Of a stretch of DNA of 64,000 nucleotides, positions 1-13,060 are shown in pieces. Both the position numbers and the translations under genes were made by a program. Each line of letters opens with the position of its first letter. Positions within the stretch are counted from its first letter, which is position 1. The notes beneath the pieces were generated by a model. That model was not told the DNA's origin. It did not search any database and saw nothing but the letters and a program-made list of their open reading frames with translations. Source of the stretch: Isoetes taiwanensis (taxonomy: Eukaryota > Streptophyta > Lycopodiopsida > Isoetales > Isoetaceae); the NCBI GenBank assembly GCA_021234155.1, contig JAJEKV010000025.1, positions 5,437,310-5,501,309 on the forward strand, written 5' to 3'.

Positions 1-1860
1 AACATGCTATACACATTATCGAGGATACTCGTGCAAATTATCTTTGTTGATTTTTGGTGATATGTGCATCATTTGTAGATGTAGCTGTTAAGCAAAGCTA
101 AGTGTAGATGTGTAGTTGAAGCCCATGCCTAGCATTTACTATGCAACTTAAACATTTCGAGCCGCCCAGCCTTGGTGGCCTAGATCCAACTTAGGCTGTT
201 GGGGTCCCAGCCTGGTATCATAGCCAGTGCCTGGTTCATTGCTAGTTTTGTGTTGCGTGAGCATGTTAAATAGTTAGACTACAAATGTTGCTCCAAGTGT
301 CCGAGTTAAGGCCTGGTCACAAAACAGGATTATGTCTCATGGGTACGCCTTTGGTGTTGCGCTATGACCATTAGCTGTGTCAGCGGTTTGTAGTTTGTGC
401 TGTCATAGTGAGTTACAGTTGGCGCTTATAGTTGCGAGGAGTTACATGTGTGTTCATGTATCATTATTTGACATGTTACCGTGATATTTTGATTATGTTT
501 TGGTACCAGAGATGTTCATTAAATTCAAAAGAGCAAAGACCTTCAAAATTACAATTGGCCAAAGAGCATTTGAAAACTAAACCATGGTATGTAATGAAAT
601 TGAAATACCAATTCATCTTGTTGTATCTACCATGTGAGACCGCAGATGTCTTTGGCTATTTAAACTAATTTAGAAATATGCATGTAGAATGCTGCAATCT
701 GCAGTGGAGGTATGCTAATCCACAGCCAACCATAGCTTCCGCCAAGACTAAGAAGTATAAGTCACCATCACTGCAATCCATATATTGTGTCCTAAAGAAG
801 GAAAATCAAGAATTTTACAAGAAAGATTGCATTTATGGAGATTGCGGAGTGCGGTGGGTGTCTCGGCTACCTGTGTGTCCCCAGAGTTGTCCAAGAAGGA
901 ATGGTGGAGAGTTGGGAGCACTGGATTACAAAGAGGAAGGAGGTAAGGGATAAAGGGGGAAACCCAAGAAAGTAATCTAGTCATTCTGGAGGAAAACAAA
1001 ATATCCACTGATCGGATGATTGAAGGGCATGAGTAAAATGGCGTTTACTAGGATATGTGACAACCTTTGGGTTACTCAGTAGATTTTGCAAACTTCACAA
1101 TTCGGGCTGGTAGATCAAGTTCAATCATGATCGATGAAGCAATGGCCCCAAATCACATACCATTTGAGCCTCTAATGGACGCCAACACCCATTACTATAT
1201 ATCTCTGATGATACAAAACATGACACACCATGCCTTCAAGATGTACTTATGTGATGCATCACGAATTCAAGCAAAGATGTAGTATGTATCCAAAAGCATT
1301 GGGTATTTCGTATGGAATGCATCCCACCAAAGCCGCCTACCATTCTTATTTTGTGGAAGGCACTCATGAGATACCACTGAGTTTCAGATGTGGGAATTTT
1401 TTCTTGGCCCAATCACGAAAGGGAGCATGATGGAAGGCCGCAGAAAGCTGAAATGGTGGCTAAGGAGTATTTACCATACCCTTGCTCCATCTTCATGTGA
1501 ACAAGAAACCAAGTAAAGGGTCGTTTTGGGAAGTGTGAAAATGTGGATAGAAAGAATGCGCTGGGTGCCGAATCGTGGAGGGGCCGAGGAACATTCATTC
1601 TGCATGCATTTAATCTCTAGCATCTCCTACGCACTGCATATATGCTTATCTTGTTTCTGTGCATATTGCCTTGATGCACAATGGGAGAAGGTGGTCGAAC
1701 AAGGAATATGTAGATGATTGGGAGCTCAGAAGGTATGGAGCCAAGCAAGGCTATACCGATGAACAGCTGCGCAAGATCCTAAAAGAGGAAAGATGCACTG
1801 TGAAGTTGAGTGTGATTTGGTAAGGAAGGAGGATAACTCAATGTCATCTGTGACAAATGG
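1..1860. other. AT-rich stretch, no recognised gene
   Basis: Only short ORFs without recognisable family features are present. The longest readable pieces, at 1067-1282 and 1230-1430 on the plus strand, overlap in different frames and match nothing I know. No repeat structure, RNA gene or promoter can be supported. Confidence 0.5.
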
Positions 1861-2172
1861 ATGAGGACACTGATTTTGGATATTATCGTACCTAAAGAGA
1901 AATATGTGGTCCGTATTGCACTCAGCTCCAAAGTGGAACTATTTCATAAAGGGAAGAAGTTTTAGAGGAACTTACTACAAAAGTCCCAAGATCGCCATGT
2001 TACACTTGCCTCCAACGAGCCAAAGGCATTTGTTTATGCTACCCAAGTTTGCCAGTCAAGACTGATATGGCACAAGCAAAACATATACCAAAGGAAGCCA
2101 GTTTGTTTACAACCGGAAGTCGATGTTGAAAAGATTTTAGACAATCTCCTCGTATATATCGACGGGCAGTGA
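1861..2172 (+). pseudogene. unrecognised 103-codon frame with one internal TAG
   Basis: A plus-strand frame starts with ATG at 1861 and ends with TGA at 2170-2172. It is interrupted once, by TAG at 1963-1965, after about 34 codons. The part after the stop is a further ~68 codons without interruption. Residue composition is protein-like (KVELFHKGKKF before the stop, VEKILDNLLVYIDGQ at the end). I do not recognise a family; a loose resemblance to small nucleic-acid-binding Alba-type proteins was too weak to name. It could be a decayed exon or a chance open frame. Confidence 0.25.
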
Positions 2173-5100
2173 TTAAATATTTAGTTTACATTGAATGTAG
2201 TTAGTGTTGCCCCAGACTTGAAGCTTTAAGGAAACAAACAGATCAAGGGTCCGACGATCGGTGCGCCTATGAGTGCGTCGTTATTATGTCATTGATGTTT
2301 GTCACCGGTGATCATCAACAAATATTTTGAAGTCACCTTGACTTCTATTGTATCACCGTTTTTCGAATAATAAACAAATATCCCTCGGGCCTCGTTTGAA
2401 AATATCGATTACGGAGGCCATTATCAACGTTTTGATTTGGAAGGCCCTAAGACAAACTCGACAAAACATGAAACACTTATATTACAAAACAGATTGAACA
2501 AATCGATTGTGACATATAAAGTCGTGTCCTAAATAGTAATCGATACAGATCAAAAAGGCCAACCCAAAAGGCCATGCAAATATATGTATTAAAAGCATCT
2601 TTTTCCCCTCGCCTCCTAGTAGAATTCGTGATGTATAGGGAAGGACCCACTACCATATACATGCACCACCTTGTCATACCAGTTTAGGCGATCCCAAGGA
2701 AGTGAACCGTGAACCCTAAAACCAATGAGTTGTTGATTTAGCATCCCACAAGCCCAACCCAAATAAAAGGGCTCACATACAAGCAATTAAAAATTAGTTC
2801 TAGTAAATGGTTAATGTGGGGAAGGCTGGGATGCCTGATGCACACTAGTGTGGCTTAATCTGTCTCGGGACCCATAACTTAGGTTGATTGTTCATGGACC
2901 GCAACCGGAATCCACGAGCCCATCTTTCACAACCCACGTGAAACCATAGCTAATCATTGCTATCCCTTTGCAAAAATTTTCGTGAAACTAGCTAACTTAC
3001 TTAAGCAGTTAATAACATCGTGGAACTTCTATTATGATCACCCATCTACATTAGCGGAAAATCTAGCCCATTTTGTAGCCATAATCTGCGATCATCACTT
3101 GAATATGGTCTACATAAGCTCACACACAAACTTGTTTTACATCACATAAGTTTCTTAAGCATACGGCTACCGCAAGGCTAAGTTTCTGGCATCACTTGCA
3201 TATGGTCATACTGCTTTTAACTTGGGAGCAGAGTGTGTGGGTTTAGGGTTAATTAGAACAACATTAGAACTATTTATGATTCCATAGTTTTAAAATGCTC
3301 ATTGAATCTGCCTTTTGGCACTAGTTAGAGTATCAGCGGCGACCAAATGCACTAGTTTACAGCATCTCAAATGAATCCATAGCCTAGCGCGGCTAATGTG
3401 CTGCCTATATTGAAATCAAGGCACTGTCTACATTGTTTGGGCCAATCTCATAAGTGTTATGCTTAGGGTTATTTTGTAACACATGTGGAACTATTGATGC
3501 TCCATGCCTAGATTCAACGTAAGAACAATCTATGAACATTCTTACCAAAATTCAGTATGCTTGTAATGCTCGTTCGAGGCAAAGACATTAATGGCACCCT
3601 TACAACCGTCTTGAGTATATCGCCATTTTTCGCTACGATTTTCTGCTCCACCACCATCGGGCCTTTTTGTTCTTCCCATTCAGATCAGTCTCCGGCACCT
3701 TCCATCGACATGGCCAGGATTGCGGCTGACGCAGCCAGGAAGGCCGGGATTTTAAATCCTCCGGCCTCCACTCAGAAGAATAAGTACGCAAACGATCTTT
3801 GCCGTTAACCAAAGGAACGTCATCGAAGTCCGCTGTGCTGATCGACCCAGTGTTCTCGCCCCATGAGTTTCGGCAGACCATGCAAACCGATGGACTTTCA
3901 TTCCTCATGGCGTGCATGCCTCCCATCACCAGTCACAATATAATGTCCAGAGTTTGTTTTTGGCCTAGGAGCTCTGAGTTTTGGACTTTCAGCATCCAAC
4001 CTATGTTCCTCCATGGCAAAACTGTAGCAGTTTGTAAAGATAAAACTTCAAATTGATGGTTTTCCCAATAGTGCGATGTGTAATTCTTATGTCCAACCTG
4101 TACTTTGTCCATCTACTTACCAGGAACCATCTCTTTTCCTCGCAAGTCCCACTTAATAACGCCAGCTGGAAATACAAAACCAAAAAGAAGCTGCGAACCG
4201 ATGTACTCAAAACCACAGAGCAACCAAATCATAAACAAAACAAAACACATCTAATTCTGAAATGGACACCACTATCTTCTACCCATTCTAATGCCAAAGG
4301 ATCCCAAGATATGGTAACCGTGAGGCAACTTAGTCTAAAACTTCCCAAGTTCCTCTATGTTTCTGCAAGCTTTTCCACTCTCCCTCTCCTTTCTCCGATT
4401 TTGATCGATTCACCGTTGTAGTCATGCACCCTGCTTTTATGATCGGGCTAAATGAAGAAGCCGATTTTAAACTCCAAAGTCCAAACTGCTTCCATTGTTT
4501 TGGCGCTCAAAAGAAGATCGTTAACTTTCAAACTTGGCGGATGGGGTCTCATTCAAAGGCTCGCCTTCATTCCCTAAGTACCCTGGATCTACCTTCAGCC
4601 AGCCTCACTGGAGCCTCTTCCCGACCGCATGTTCAATAAGGGATAATCACCCCAGTGATCCCACTTTGGTGTTATGCCTCAATGGATCTTCATCGCATTC
4701 CCGAGCCTTTATGGTGTCCAAATACCCCTACTATTTGTCAGACCTCGACCGCTCGGGGACAATATGTTTCAAAAATGAACTACCAACTAGGGATTCAAAC
4801 TTGCCACTGCAAAATTAGATTCATTTAAACCTCCTATGGTTTTTGAGAAATGAATGTCTTTCCACTGCTATTCTCAAAGTAAACAAAACAGGATCAATGT
4901 TTACAGCCTAACCCTTGGTCTCACTCCTTGCTCTCTCCTCAAGTAAAAAGGCCTTTACCATAAATGTTTCTACTATCTTATAAAACCCTAACCGACTTTG
5001 CCCAGTACATGGAGCTGGGCGTAGGTCATCGAGGAGAAAATCTGATGAGGAGCAGATAGTTTCAGTTGAGTTATATGGAGATGAGAGAATTCATGAACAC

Positions 5101-8100
5101 TGTCAAGTTCCTCCCATAATCAATGGTCGATGATGATCGAGACAATGAAATAAGCAAGGCAAGAGAGAAAGTTGATTTGGAAGTATATATACAAGAGAGT
5201 TATGCAAATGATTTACATGTTTTGGTCTGGCAACCCAACCATCATGAAATTCACCGCGAAATATGCGTATGTTCTACACTCATGTATCGGCGGCCGATGC
5301 TTATGGCACCCTTTATACTTGCATGGTTCAAAGCAGATTTTACAGACATTGGGGATAATCTATGGATGGCCGACCCCATGCTCGCGTGGGAACCCCCATC
5401 TCATTCACTCCAATCCTATAACCAATCGTCTACTGAATGGGAGCAAACTCCCATGCGATCCAAAGACCTGCCATTCCCCGATGAGACATGGCATATTGAT
5501 GTGTGAGTTTGAGATTAGTAACTGCTTGGTTTTTGGGTGTCAATGAGACGCTATTTTGACCTTAGATATGGATTACCTTTGAGACCCCGCCCCGCCTAAT
5601 CCTCTCTACAACAACAGACACAGCAGACTCCGCGCTCTACAAGAATTTTGGACAAGACTCATAATATATGATGAACTTTGTGTGTAATTTTGTCCAAACC
5701 GGTAATTTGTCCAGATCTATTAATAATGCATTTACTTAAGGAATCATCTAAAGTCCCATAATGAATACCAAAGGAAATACAAAACTAAATTGAAGCACAA
5801 CCCATGCACTTCCAAACTGTAGGCAGAAAGTAATGAATGCAGCTCAAAAGTATAATTAATTACATTATCAAGATGGGGCAACATGATTCGATCATCACCA
5901 ACCAAGGGAATCAAAACCTCATTATCCATGTTAAATGCAACTGCACGTAAGAGTACTTAAACCTTTCGTGATGGTCCATTGTGGTTGGGATCCCTTGGTC
6001 CAACACTGGGAGGCCTGCCACCCAGTCTCCAACCCAAGGAAAGTGCTGCCCAAATGCACCACCTCACCTGGCCAGATGGGCCGATGTCACCACCAGTCCA
6101 CTTATTCATGTCACCAACCCAAAACCCAGGGTCGGTTCGAATGGCGTCTTGTATCTGTGAGTCAGTGGGTGACCTGTTGAGAAGCCACCACTTTAAATGA
6201 TGTTTGCACAATCCCAGTGCCAAGTAATAGCGAACTTGTCTCTAAGACCTTCAGATCAAACGGTACCACACCTGGCCAATGTTGTCCGATAGTAACTGGC
6301 TCCCACGACTATCATTCCAAAAAACTCCAATGTTTGGGACGAAACCAATATTCGAGATGTCATCGACCATCTTGGAAGGTCAAACAAATAAACCCTCAAG
6401 CTCAAAATTAAAAACCTTACAGGCGCTAGTTTTATTGATTCGCAACATAGAGGGACTCCCAAGTATGTATGTCACCGCCCACGCTATACTATTCTTTAGT
6501 TAGTAGCCACCGCCTCACAGATTGTAGAATCGGGAATGTTAAACACATACAAGTGGAAGTTAAGAGATGGAAATCAGTTAAGTTACCGTGAATATGATTC
6601 CTCCCATCTCGGCCATTGACCGGCCTCGCCTCCTTCAACGTATAAATTTTTTCACAGTGGTACTCAACATTCTTCTTCAAAATTGAACGTGCCATTCGGT
6701 TAGTCCTTCTCCTTACATGGACTGCATCAACTTTTGCTTTTGCTGGGGCCTGTGGGTGATGATGCAAGATTACCAGCCTTGGCTCATGATATGGCCTCCC
6801 ACATGTTTTTATCTCAAACACTTTAAATATTGTAAGGGACAAGAATTCACTTATTGACCTTCCATTTACACCGTGGGAAGTGACATTGTGGCCAACTGCC
6901 CTTCAAGATAAAATGTCATTCTTAACTTCAAACATGCTTCACCTTAATATCGCCTAAGACTTTAACCGCGACATGCGAATCAAGACCGCAAGAATAATTT
7001 TTATAACTGCGACTTATCGTCATAACCGTATGTCATTTTAAACATGCATATAATCTCAACTCATACAAAGAAGACATTACCTCTTTGACATTATTTTCGC
7101 AGAATGACTAACGCCGCCTTGTGTTCTTCAGTCACCAAATCAAAGACTAAACGCCTTGCATACCTTGTTTTCCTCGCAGACATGGATGTTATAAAGCACC
7201 ATTGCAAATCCTCCATCTCGCCCACATGTACAACATTCCTCAATATAAGGTATGATCATTTCAAACTTATCATAAATGTACAAACCAACCATCACAAGAT
7301 TCTATCATTGTGTTCATTTGCACTCTTTCGGTCCGCTCACCAGAGATATCCATGTCATCATATCTTGCTCACAATGGATGCTAAAGATTCTTCCTCGATA
7401 CACTACACACGAGACATATGGTTAAAATGGTTAAAAGAAATGAGGCAAAAAGAGTGATAATGTTCAACTACCCCGAAATGCACAAGACAATGCGATGATA
7501 AGATGCATGCATTCTCAATTGTAGTGTGGAAGCATGCCATCCGCTTTTCAATGATCTCTGTGATAAAATGGGTACTTCTGCTCAATTCAATACTATCCTT
7601 CAGACATTTATAACTATTGCCCTCGCGGGCGTGAGGATCCAAATCAAATGATCGACCATAAATTTGTCTAGCAAGTAACATTCTTTTTAAGACAAGATTT
7701 CATCTTTTTCTCTCATCCAATGTGCTATCCCTAGAAATTGGAAGTAATGTGTGTCAAGTATTTTTGCATCCCTTATACGTGTATAATCACCTCAAAGAAG
7801 TTCTTTTTCTCAGAGGTCAATGACGTGCCTCAATGCCAACCCTTTACAGGTGGGTAAGGTTGCAATTAATGCTTCATATTCTGCCAATGCTCCTCCTCAA
7901 ACCAACCTTGTTTCACGCCAAGGCCTTTGATTTTAAGTCGCTTAAGTCATTGCACTTGCCATTCATTGGTAGGCTTTCCAATGCCAATCCGCTAATCTTA
8001 TCTTCTATCCCTGAAATCCATTCTTTCAACCTGTTGGACATTGTTGTAACATGCATCCTATTTAGACAAAATTGTATATACAAACTGCAACAACAAATGA

Positions 8101-8180
8101 GCATTGTTTGAGTTGAAACGCAACTAATACTAATCAAACTAAAACAAACTGAAACTACCAATTAACCTAACTACTACCAA
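2173..8180. other. long stretch without a recognised gene
   Basis: No conserved domain, splice-consistent gene, transposon terminus or RNA gene could be recognised in about 6 kb. The ORFs at 4053-4421, 5123-5506 and 5172-5546 (two overlapping frames), 6489-6842 (minus) and 7104-7457 look like chance frames or heavily decayed sequence. Confidence 0.45.
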
Positions 8181-8188
8181 GAAAACAT

Positions 8189-8340
8189 TCGAATCAGAAT
8201 TCACATCCGCAGAATGACATTCAACTATAACTCAACAAGAGGTTACAACTCGAATCAAGAATCACTACTACACCAGAATGACATATTCGAATCAGAACTC
8301 AAAGTAGTTTCAACTCGAATCAAGAACTCAAAGTTGCCAA
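8189..8340. repeat. short interspersed direct repeats (tcgaatcaga)
   Basis: The strings cattcgaatcagaa / tattcgaatcagaactc and caactcgaatcaagaa recur several times within about 150 bp, separated by unrelated bases. This is a local, irregular minisatellite with no coding potential. The following kilobase to about 9340 holds no recognisable gene; the minus ORF 8658-8987 is lysine-rich but unassigned. Confidence 0.4.
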
Positions 8341-9353
8341 ATTGAACACCAAACTAGAACTCCACCAGTTCTAAGCACCACTTTGAACTACACGTGCATA
8401 TAAACAACTTCTAACACTAAGCAAAATAAGACTGCATAATTAAACTAACACTTGCCACTCAAATGTCAAATGTAACTAACATGAACACGAGCTCGGAATA
8501 AAACAATGTAAATTTAAACGTATGCAAACGTATTAATGTGACTGGAAACTATCAACTATGGCAAGCGCTAACTTATCTATATACACTCATCAAAACAAGA
8601 AAGATACATCTAAATTACCTTGTGGGATTGTTGTCGGAAGTTGCTCTCTCGCTAGTGTTAGATGTTACATAGGAGCTGGGTGCTCTTGGAGACATATGAC
8701 TTTAGGTACGCTATTCTCCTCCTCTTCATCAATTGTAACGACATCTTGACACTATGACTCATTCTTTTTAGTTCTTGAGGCTGAAGATGCATGCTCATAA
8801 AGCTAAGCCAATCACCGCTCCCCATTGCAATGTAACACAAAGCCATCGCTAAAGCACCTCGAACCGCCATACAAAACTTTATCTCGTTGAATATCTTCTT
8901 GTATAGATCCATAAACTCCTTTTTCTTTTTCTCTTGTAGAAGCTTGTATTTGTAACAAGCTCTACCCTTCACTTTTCTCACCCCCACATCTTAGCATCTG
9001 TGTCATCGACCTTCTCTCGATTTATACAACCTTATAGGTGATCCCTTTCTCTTTCTCCCAATGCTCGCTTATCTTCTTCCATGAACACGAAAATAAAAAA
9101 ATGAAAAGCACAATTATAAACCACAAACCGACTATCTCTAATATATAATTCTAATAGGGACGATAAGGGAGCAAATTTTAAAAGTAACTTATTTAAAATA
9201 ATTTATGTTCAAGATTGTATACAATGCAAGCTTCAAAATTTTTAGAAGGATATACGTTGTTTCTAGAAGCCGCCGTGGAGTTGTGAACGTCCATCTCTTC
9301 TAGAGGCAACGAGAACCATGGTTCTAGGTACCATGGGTTGGGTTGGCCTCCCA

Positions 9354-9810
9354 CGAAACCCTTCCGGGTTTAATGAAACCCTTCCTGGTTTAATGGAAAC
9401 CCCTGAAAGCCAGGGAAACCCTTCCTTCGACCATAAATTTCAAGGAAAATCCTGAAGGGGTTTCCACTAAAAACTTCTAAGGGTTTCCATGGAAAGCGGG
9501 AAGGGTTTCCATGATTGGAAAGGAAGGGTTTCATGGAAAGCCTGGAAGGGTTTCCACAAAAGTATTATTTTTTTAAATATTACACCGTGGAGCCTTTATG
9601 GCTCACGCTTCTTCACACGACGCCTCCTCGACGTTAGGCGACGTCCGTAAGTCGCAATGTCATTTCAAAATTTGTTCAAAATTGTTTTGGGTGGAAACCC
9701 TTCCCAATTTCCTTGCATGATGGAAATTGGGAAGGGTTTCCATAGGAGGAAGGGTTTCCACAATGGGGAAAACAGGTTAGGTTTCCACATGAGGAGGAAA
9801 ATAGGTTAGG
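9354..9810. repeat. cluster of ggaagggtttcc / ggaaacccttcc motifs
   Basis: About a dozen copies of a 12-13-bp motif (ggaagggtttcca or its reverse complement, some with one change) occur in both orientations. Because the motif occurs in opposite orientations, the cluster contains several foldbacks. The clearest has 20-bp perfect arms at 9693-9712 and 9722-9741 around a 9-nt loop. The same motif returns near 12.87 kb. It is not the plant telomere heptamer (tttaggg), although it shares gggttt. No ORF spans it. Confidence 0.7.
9693..9741. repeat. perfect 20-bp inverted repeat, 9-nt loop
   Basis: The arm ggaaacccttcccaatttcc (9693-9712) is exactly reverse-complementary to 9722-9741. It lies within the ggaagggtttcc motif cluster and would form a stable cruciform or RNA hairpin. 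Confidence 0.8.
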
Positions 9811-10133
9811 TTTTTCCATGCGCTTTAAACCTTCGATGGAGAGGTCGTTGAAGTTGCACTCTATTATGTTGCATCATGGCACTATGCTCTACATAATCTC
9901 TATTGCATAACCTTTGTCTTTGTTAAATATTCTTCCGTCAGACAATTAAAGACAAAAAAAAAAAAAGAAACAAACTTAAGTAAATGATAAATGTAACATG
10001 AAAGAACAAACTTAAGTATTTGATAAATGTAAGCAAACTCAAGTACTTGATAAATGTGACAAGTGTTTTGATACATATGAGTCATAAACCCTTGGCCTTG
10101 TTATGAGAAAGCCACAATGCATACAATAACGCA

Positions 10134-10679
10134 ACAATGTTGTTAAGTACGTCAAAATCCGTACGTTTAAAAAACATTTTTTAAGATTTTTTGAAGATTT
10201 TTAAAATTTTTGAAAAAAATCTTTAAAAATGTATTTCATATAAAATACGTTAAAAATCTTTAAAATCCTTAAAAATCTTTAAAAATCCTTAAAAATCCTT
10301 AGACCTTAGACTGTGATTTTTTTTTTATCCAAATATATGATATTCTTGAACTTATTTATCCTTGTATATAAAATTCTTATACTTCTTAACCTCTATAATA
10401 ATGTTTTTCTGAACTTTCTTAAGAGTTGCATGGCAAAACAGCTATGATATCTTTGTACTTGAACTTAACAGGTTCTAATAGCAACATAAGCTTCTGATTT
10501 CCTTGTTGGCATGCTATGTCTTATTACTTGTAGCAAAAATGTGCATTTTAACAGTAGCAAATATGTCCAATAAAGCAGTGCAAAGAACGTGCAATCAAAT
10601 CATAAAAATCCTTTAAAAAACGTGAGGATTTTTATAAAAGTACTTTAAAAATAAAAAACGGGTTTTTTAACAACATTGT
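10134..10679. mobile_element. AT-rich MITE-like element with TIR and TSD
   Basis: The left end (10134) begins acaatgttgttaa and the right end (10679) finishes with its exact reverse complement, giving 13-bp terminal inverted repeats. The element is flanked by the direct duplication aacgca at 10128-10133 and 10680-10685; one further base matches, so 6-7 bp. The 546-bp interior is extremely AT-rich, with repeated aaaatcctt / aaatcttt strings and no ORF. A non-autonomous DNA transposon is the natural reading. The superfamily is uncertain because 6-7 bp is not diagnostic. Confidence 0.7.
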
Positions 10680-10685
10680 AACGCA

Positions 10686-12860
10686 ATAGCAGAGGAGAGA
10701 ACTTGTCGCTCTCCTCGGATCTGCGAGGAAGGGTTAAACCAATTCCATCCAACCTATAAAAGAAAATCATGTGAAGTGGTTAGTATGGATACTTTCCAAG
10801 TCATGTGCAAAAAGAAGAGAAATTAAAGGGTTTATTGTGATGTACCTGAGCAGCACTAGACGAGGCTCCATCAATGTAATCCTTAATAAAGAAACTATTT
10901 GCCAACAAGCGCATGGTCTGTGGAACGTGGCGCGTGGCATGATCCGCCTGGCTCCCTTAACTCCCGCTTACATTCCAGTATGAATAGATTACAAAAACCA
11001 TAAGCGTGTAATTTATTTGAAATACTTGGAGAAAGATCATATTACAAAGAAAACCCTAAACCCTAGCAAATTTTAAGCGCAATGACAACATACAAGAACT
11101 TCCAATCAGACAAATCATAATTGTAAATGAATTGGCTAGTTCACATTTAGTTTGTGATCGGCGGCGCTTAAGATCGCTCAAGGTAGCAATCTATTTAAGT
11201 CGATATAGAAGGCTCGCTTCATGCCCTTTTTTGGTTGCTTCTAAGCTTAATATGTTCAGCCCTTTTTATTTCGCTTAGAGATCACCAATTTAGAATTTTC
11301 TTATTGCCATGACTATTTACATGAGAGAAGAAATAGAGATGTAAAATTGCACTTGGAGTGCTTTGCATTAATATATAAACTTGTTACATGTAAAGTTTTG
11401 ATTTGATCGCCCCAAACCCAAGTGTTTCTAATATTTTTAATGGAAATAAAAACTTCGCCGAGGATTGATGATCTGCCCAATCGATAAATGCGCCCACCTT
11501 CAAGCATTCAAGATGAAAAGGATTCAAAATTTATTCGTTGGAATTAAGCTAATCTTGAAGGAATTAGATGCACTTACTTATCTCCCTAATTGCATCAAAA
11601 ATAGCTATGATGGACTAGATGGAGAAATTTGTCTAACTCGGCAAAGCTCCAAGTCAGTCCAAAGACACGCCCTCGTAAGATTTTAAGCCGCCCTACCCAA
11701 GGTGCCAACATCAAGCACTTTAAAAAGACATTATATATCAAATCTGCCTCCCAATATCAAACTTAAAACAAAACATTATAAATCGAGCATTCTAAATGTA
11801 TTTTACACAGAACACAAAAAAGCATTCTTAAATCGGATTGAAGGGTACAAGGGATCTTATACATTATCTAGAAATTCGTGAAGAGTAGATGAACAAAGAA
11901 GCATAATCCCCGCAAAAAGAGAAAAACAGAGAAACCAAGCAATAAAAAGCGTGTTTTATCAAGCATTTAATTCGGGAGGGAAAAAACAATGGGAAATCTC
12001 ATGTTCGTCAAAGATAATTGTCGCCTTCGCCTTGCTAAGAAAGGCTTCCCTTCCCTGTATTTCCACCGCCACTATGTTAGAATCCGTATGGTCTTGTTAA
12101 ATTTGTAGTAGAAGCCATTAACTTACTCCACCCACATGTAGAAATAGTGATAGAGCTTGCTCACCGGAGTTTGTTTTTGCAACCAAGGTGACAAAACTGT
12201 GGAGGCACGCATGCGCTTTTGTTAAAAAATTCACCCCTATTGAAAACAAATAACGAAGGAAACTCAAAATGTCAATTCTCAGAACTCCATTCAATTTTAT
12301 GCATGTACTCACAAAATTTTATCTACATAGAGGCATATGCTCTCTTACTTATTGGTTCTGATGTAACCCAATTGTTGCTTTCTTAAAGGCCCAAAGATTC
12401 CAAAAATTTTCATCCCACCCTACCCTTTAAGTGTCTCAGATATAGAAATTAAAACCGTGAATACAGATATCCAAATAGAGGTGAATAACTTAATTAATCT
12501 ATCCGTTCCGGTGATTGAATCCAAGTAGAAGGTAGAAAATTTCTTACCTTTTCAAGCCAAACCTAAAACAAGTGGGATTGATGCGCTCAAACTTGTGGAT
12601 TTCTTCAATTAATTAAACGCCTGAATCTTTTTTTCCTTGAATCGCAATGCATGCTAAACACTTCCTTGAATCCTTATAACCGAAACCTTCCTTAATCTTG
12701 AATCGCCAAAAAAAAATCCTAAAGCTTCTTCAAAATAGACGCTTCAAATCACGGAGAAGAGATCGAGAAAGAAAAATATCCTAAAAGCTTTCTTCAAAAA
12801 TAGACGCCAAATTTAATTCTAGTCATTAATTTCGACGGTGGATATCTTCACCCAAAAATT
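10686..12860. other. no recognised gene
   Basis: About 2.2 kb with short ORFs only. It contains a telomere-like aaaccctaaaccctag at about 11050. No transposon ends, RNA genes or conserved protein motifs were found. Confidence 0.4.
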
Positions 12861-12865
12861 CTACT

Positions 12866-12935
12866 TTCTCTGAAACCCTTCCAATATGGAAACCCTTCCG
12901 AAGGGTTTCCATATTGAACCCCTGGCGGGTTCCAC
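12866..12935. repeat. 35-bp palindrome of the ggaagggtttcc family
   Basis: Arms caatatggaaacccttc (12882-12898) and its exact reverse complement (12900-12916) are separated by a single base. An additional gaaacccttcc copy lies just left at about 12872. It shares the core motif of the 9.35-9.81 kb cluster 3 kb away. Confidence 0.75.
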
Positions 12936-13060
12936 TAACTTATTTAATAACCCCAATCGGGGAGATAGTGGTGGAGCGAATCTGCTTACAGGAAGAGCTA
13001 GATTCATCTTTATCTTCGTATAAAAGGAGCAAAGAAGTTTTATCGAATTCAAAGTTAGAG

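Noticed and set aside
205-240. PBS-like cctggtatcatagcc near the window start
   Set aside because: One base off the usual PBS and no LTR structure within reach of the window.
11048-11066. Interstitial telomere repeat
   Set aside because: Only two aaaccct units here and at about 19855; such short strings are common near plant promoters and LTR TATA boxes.
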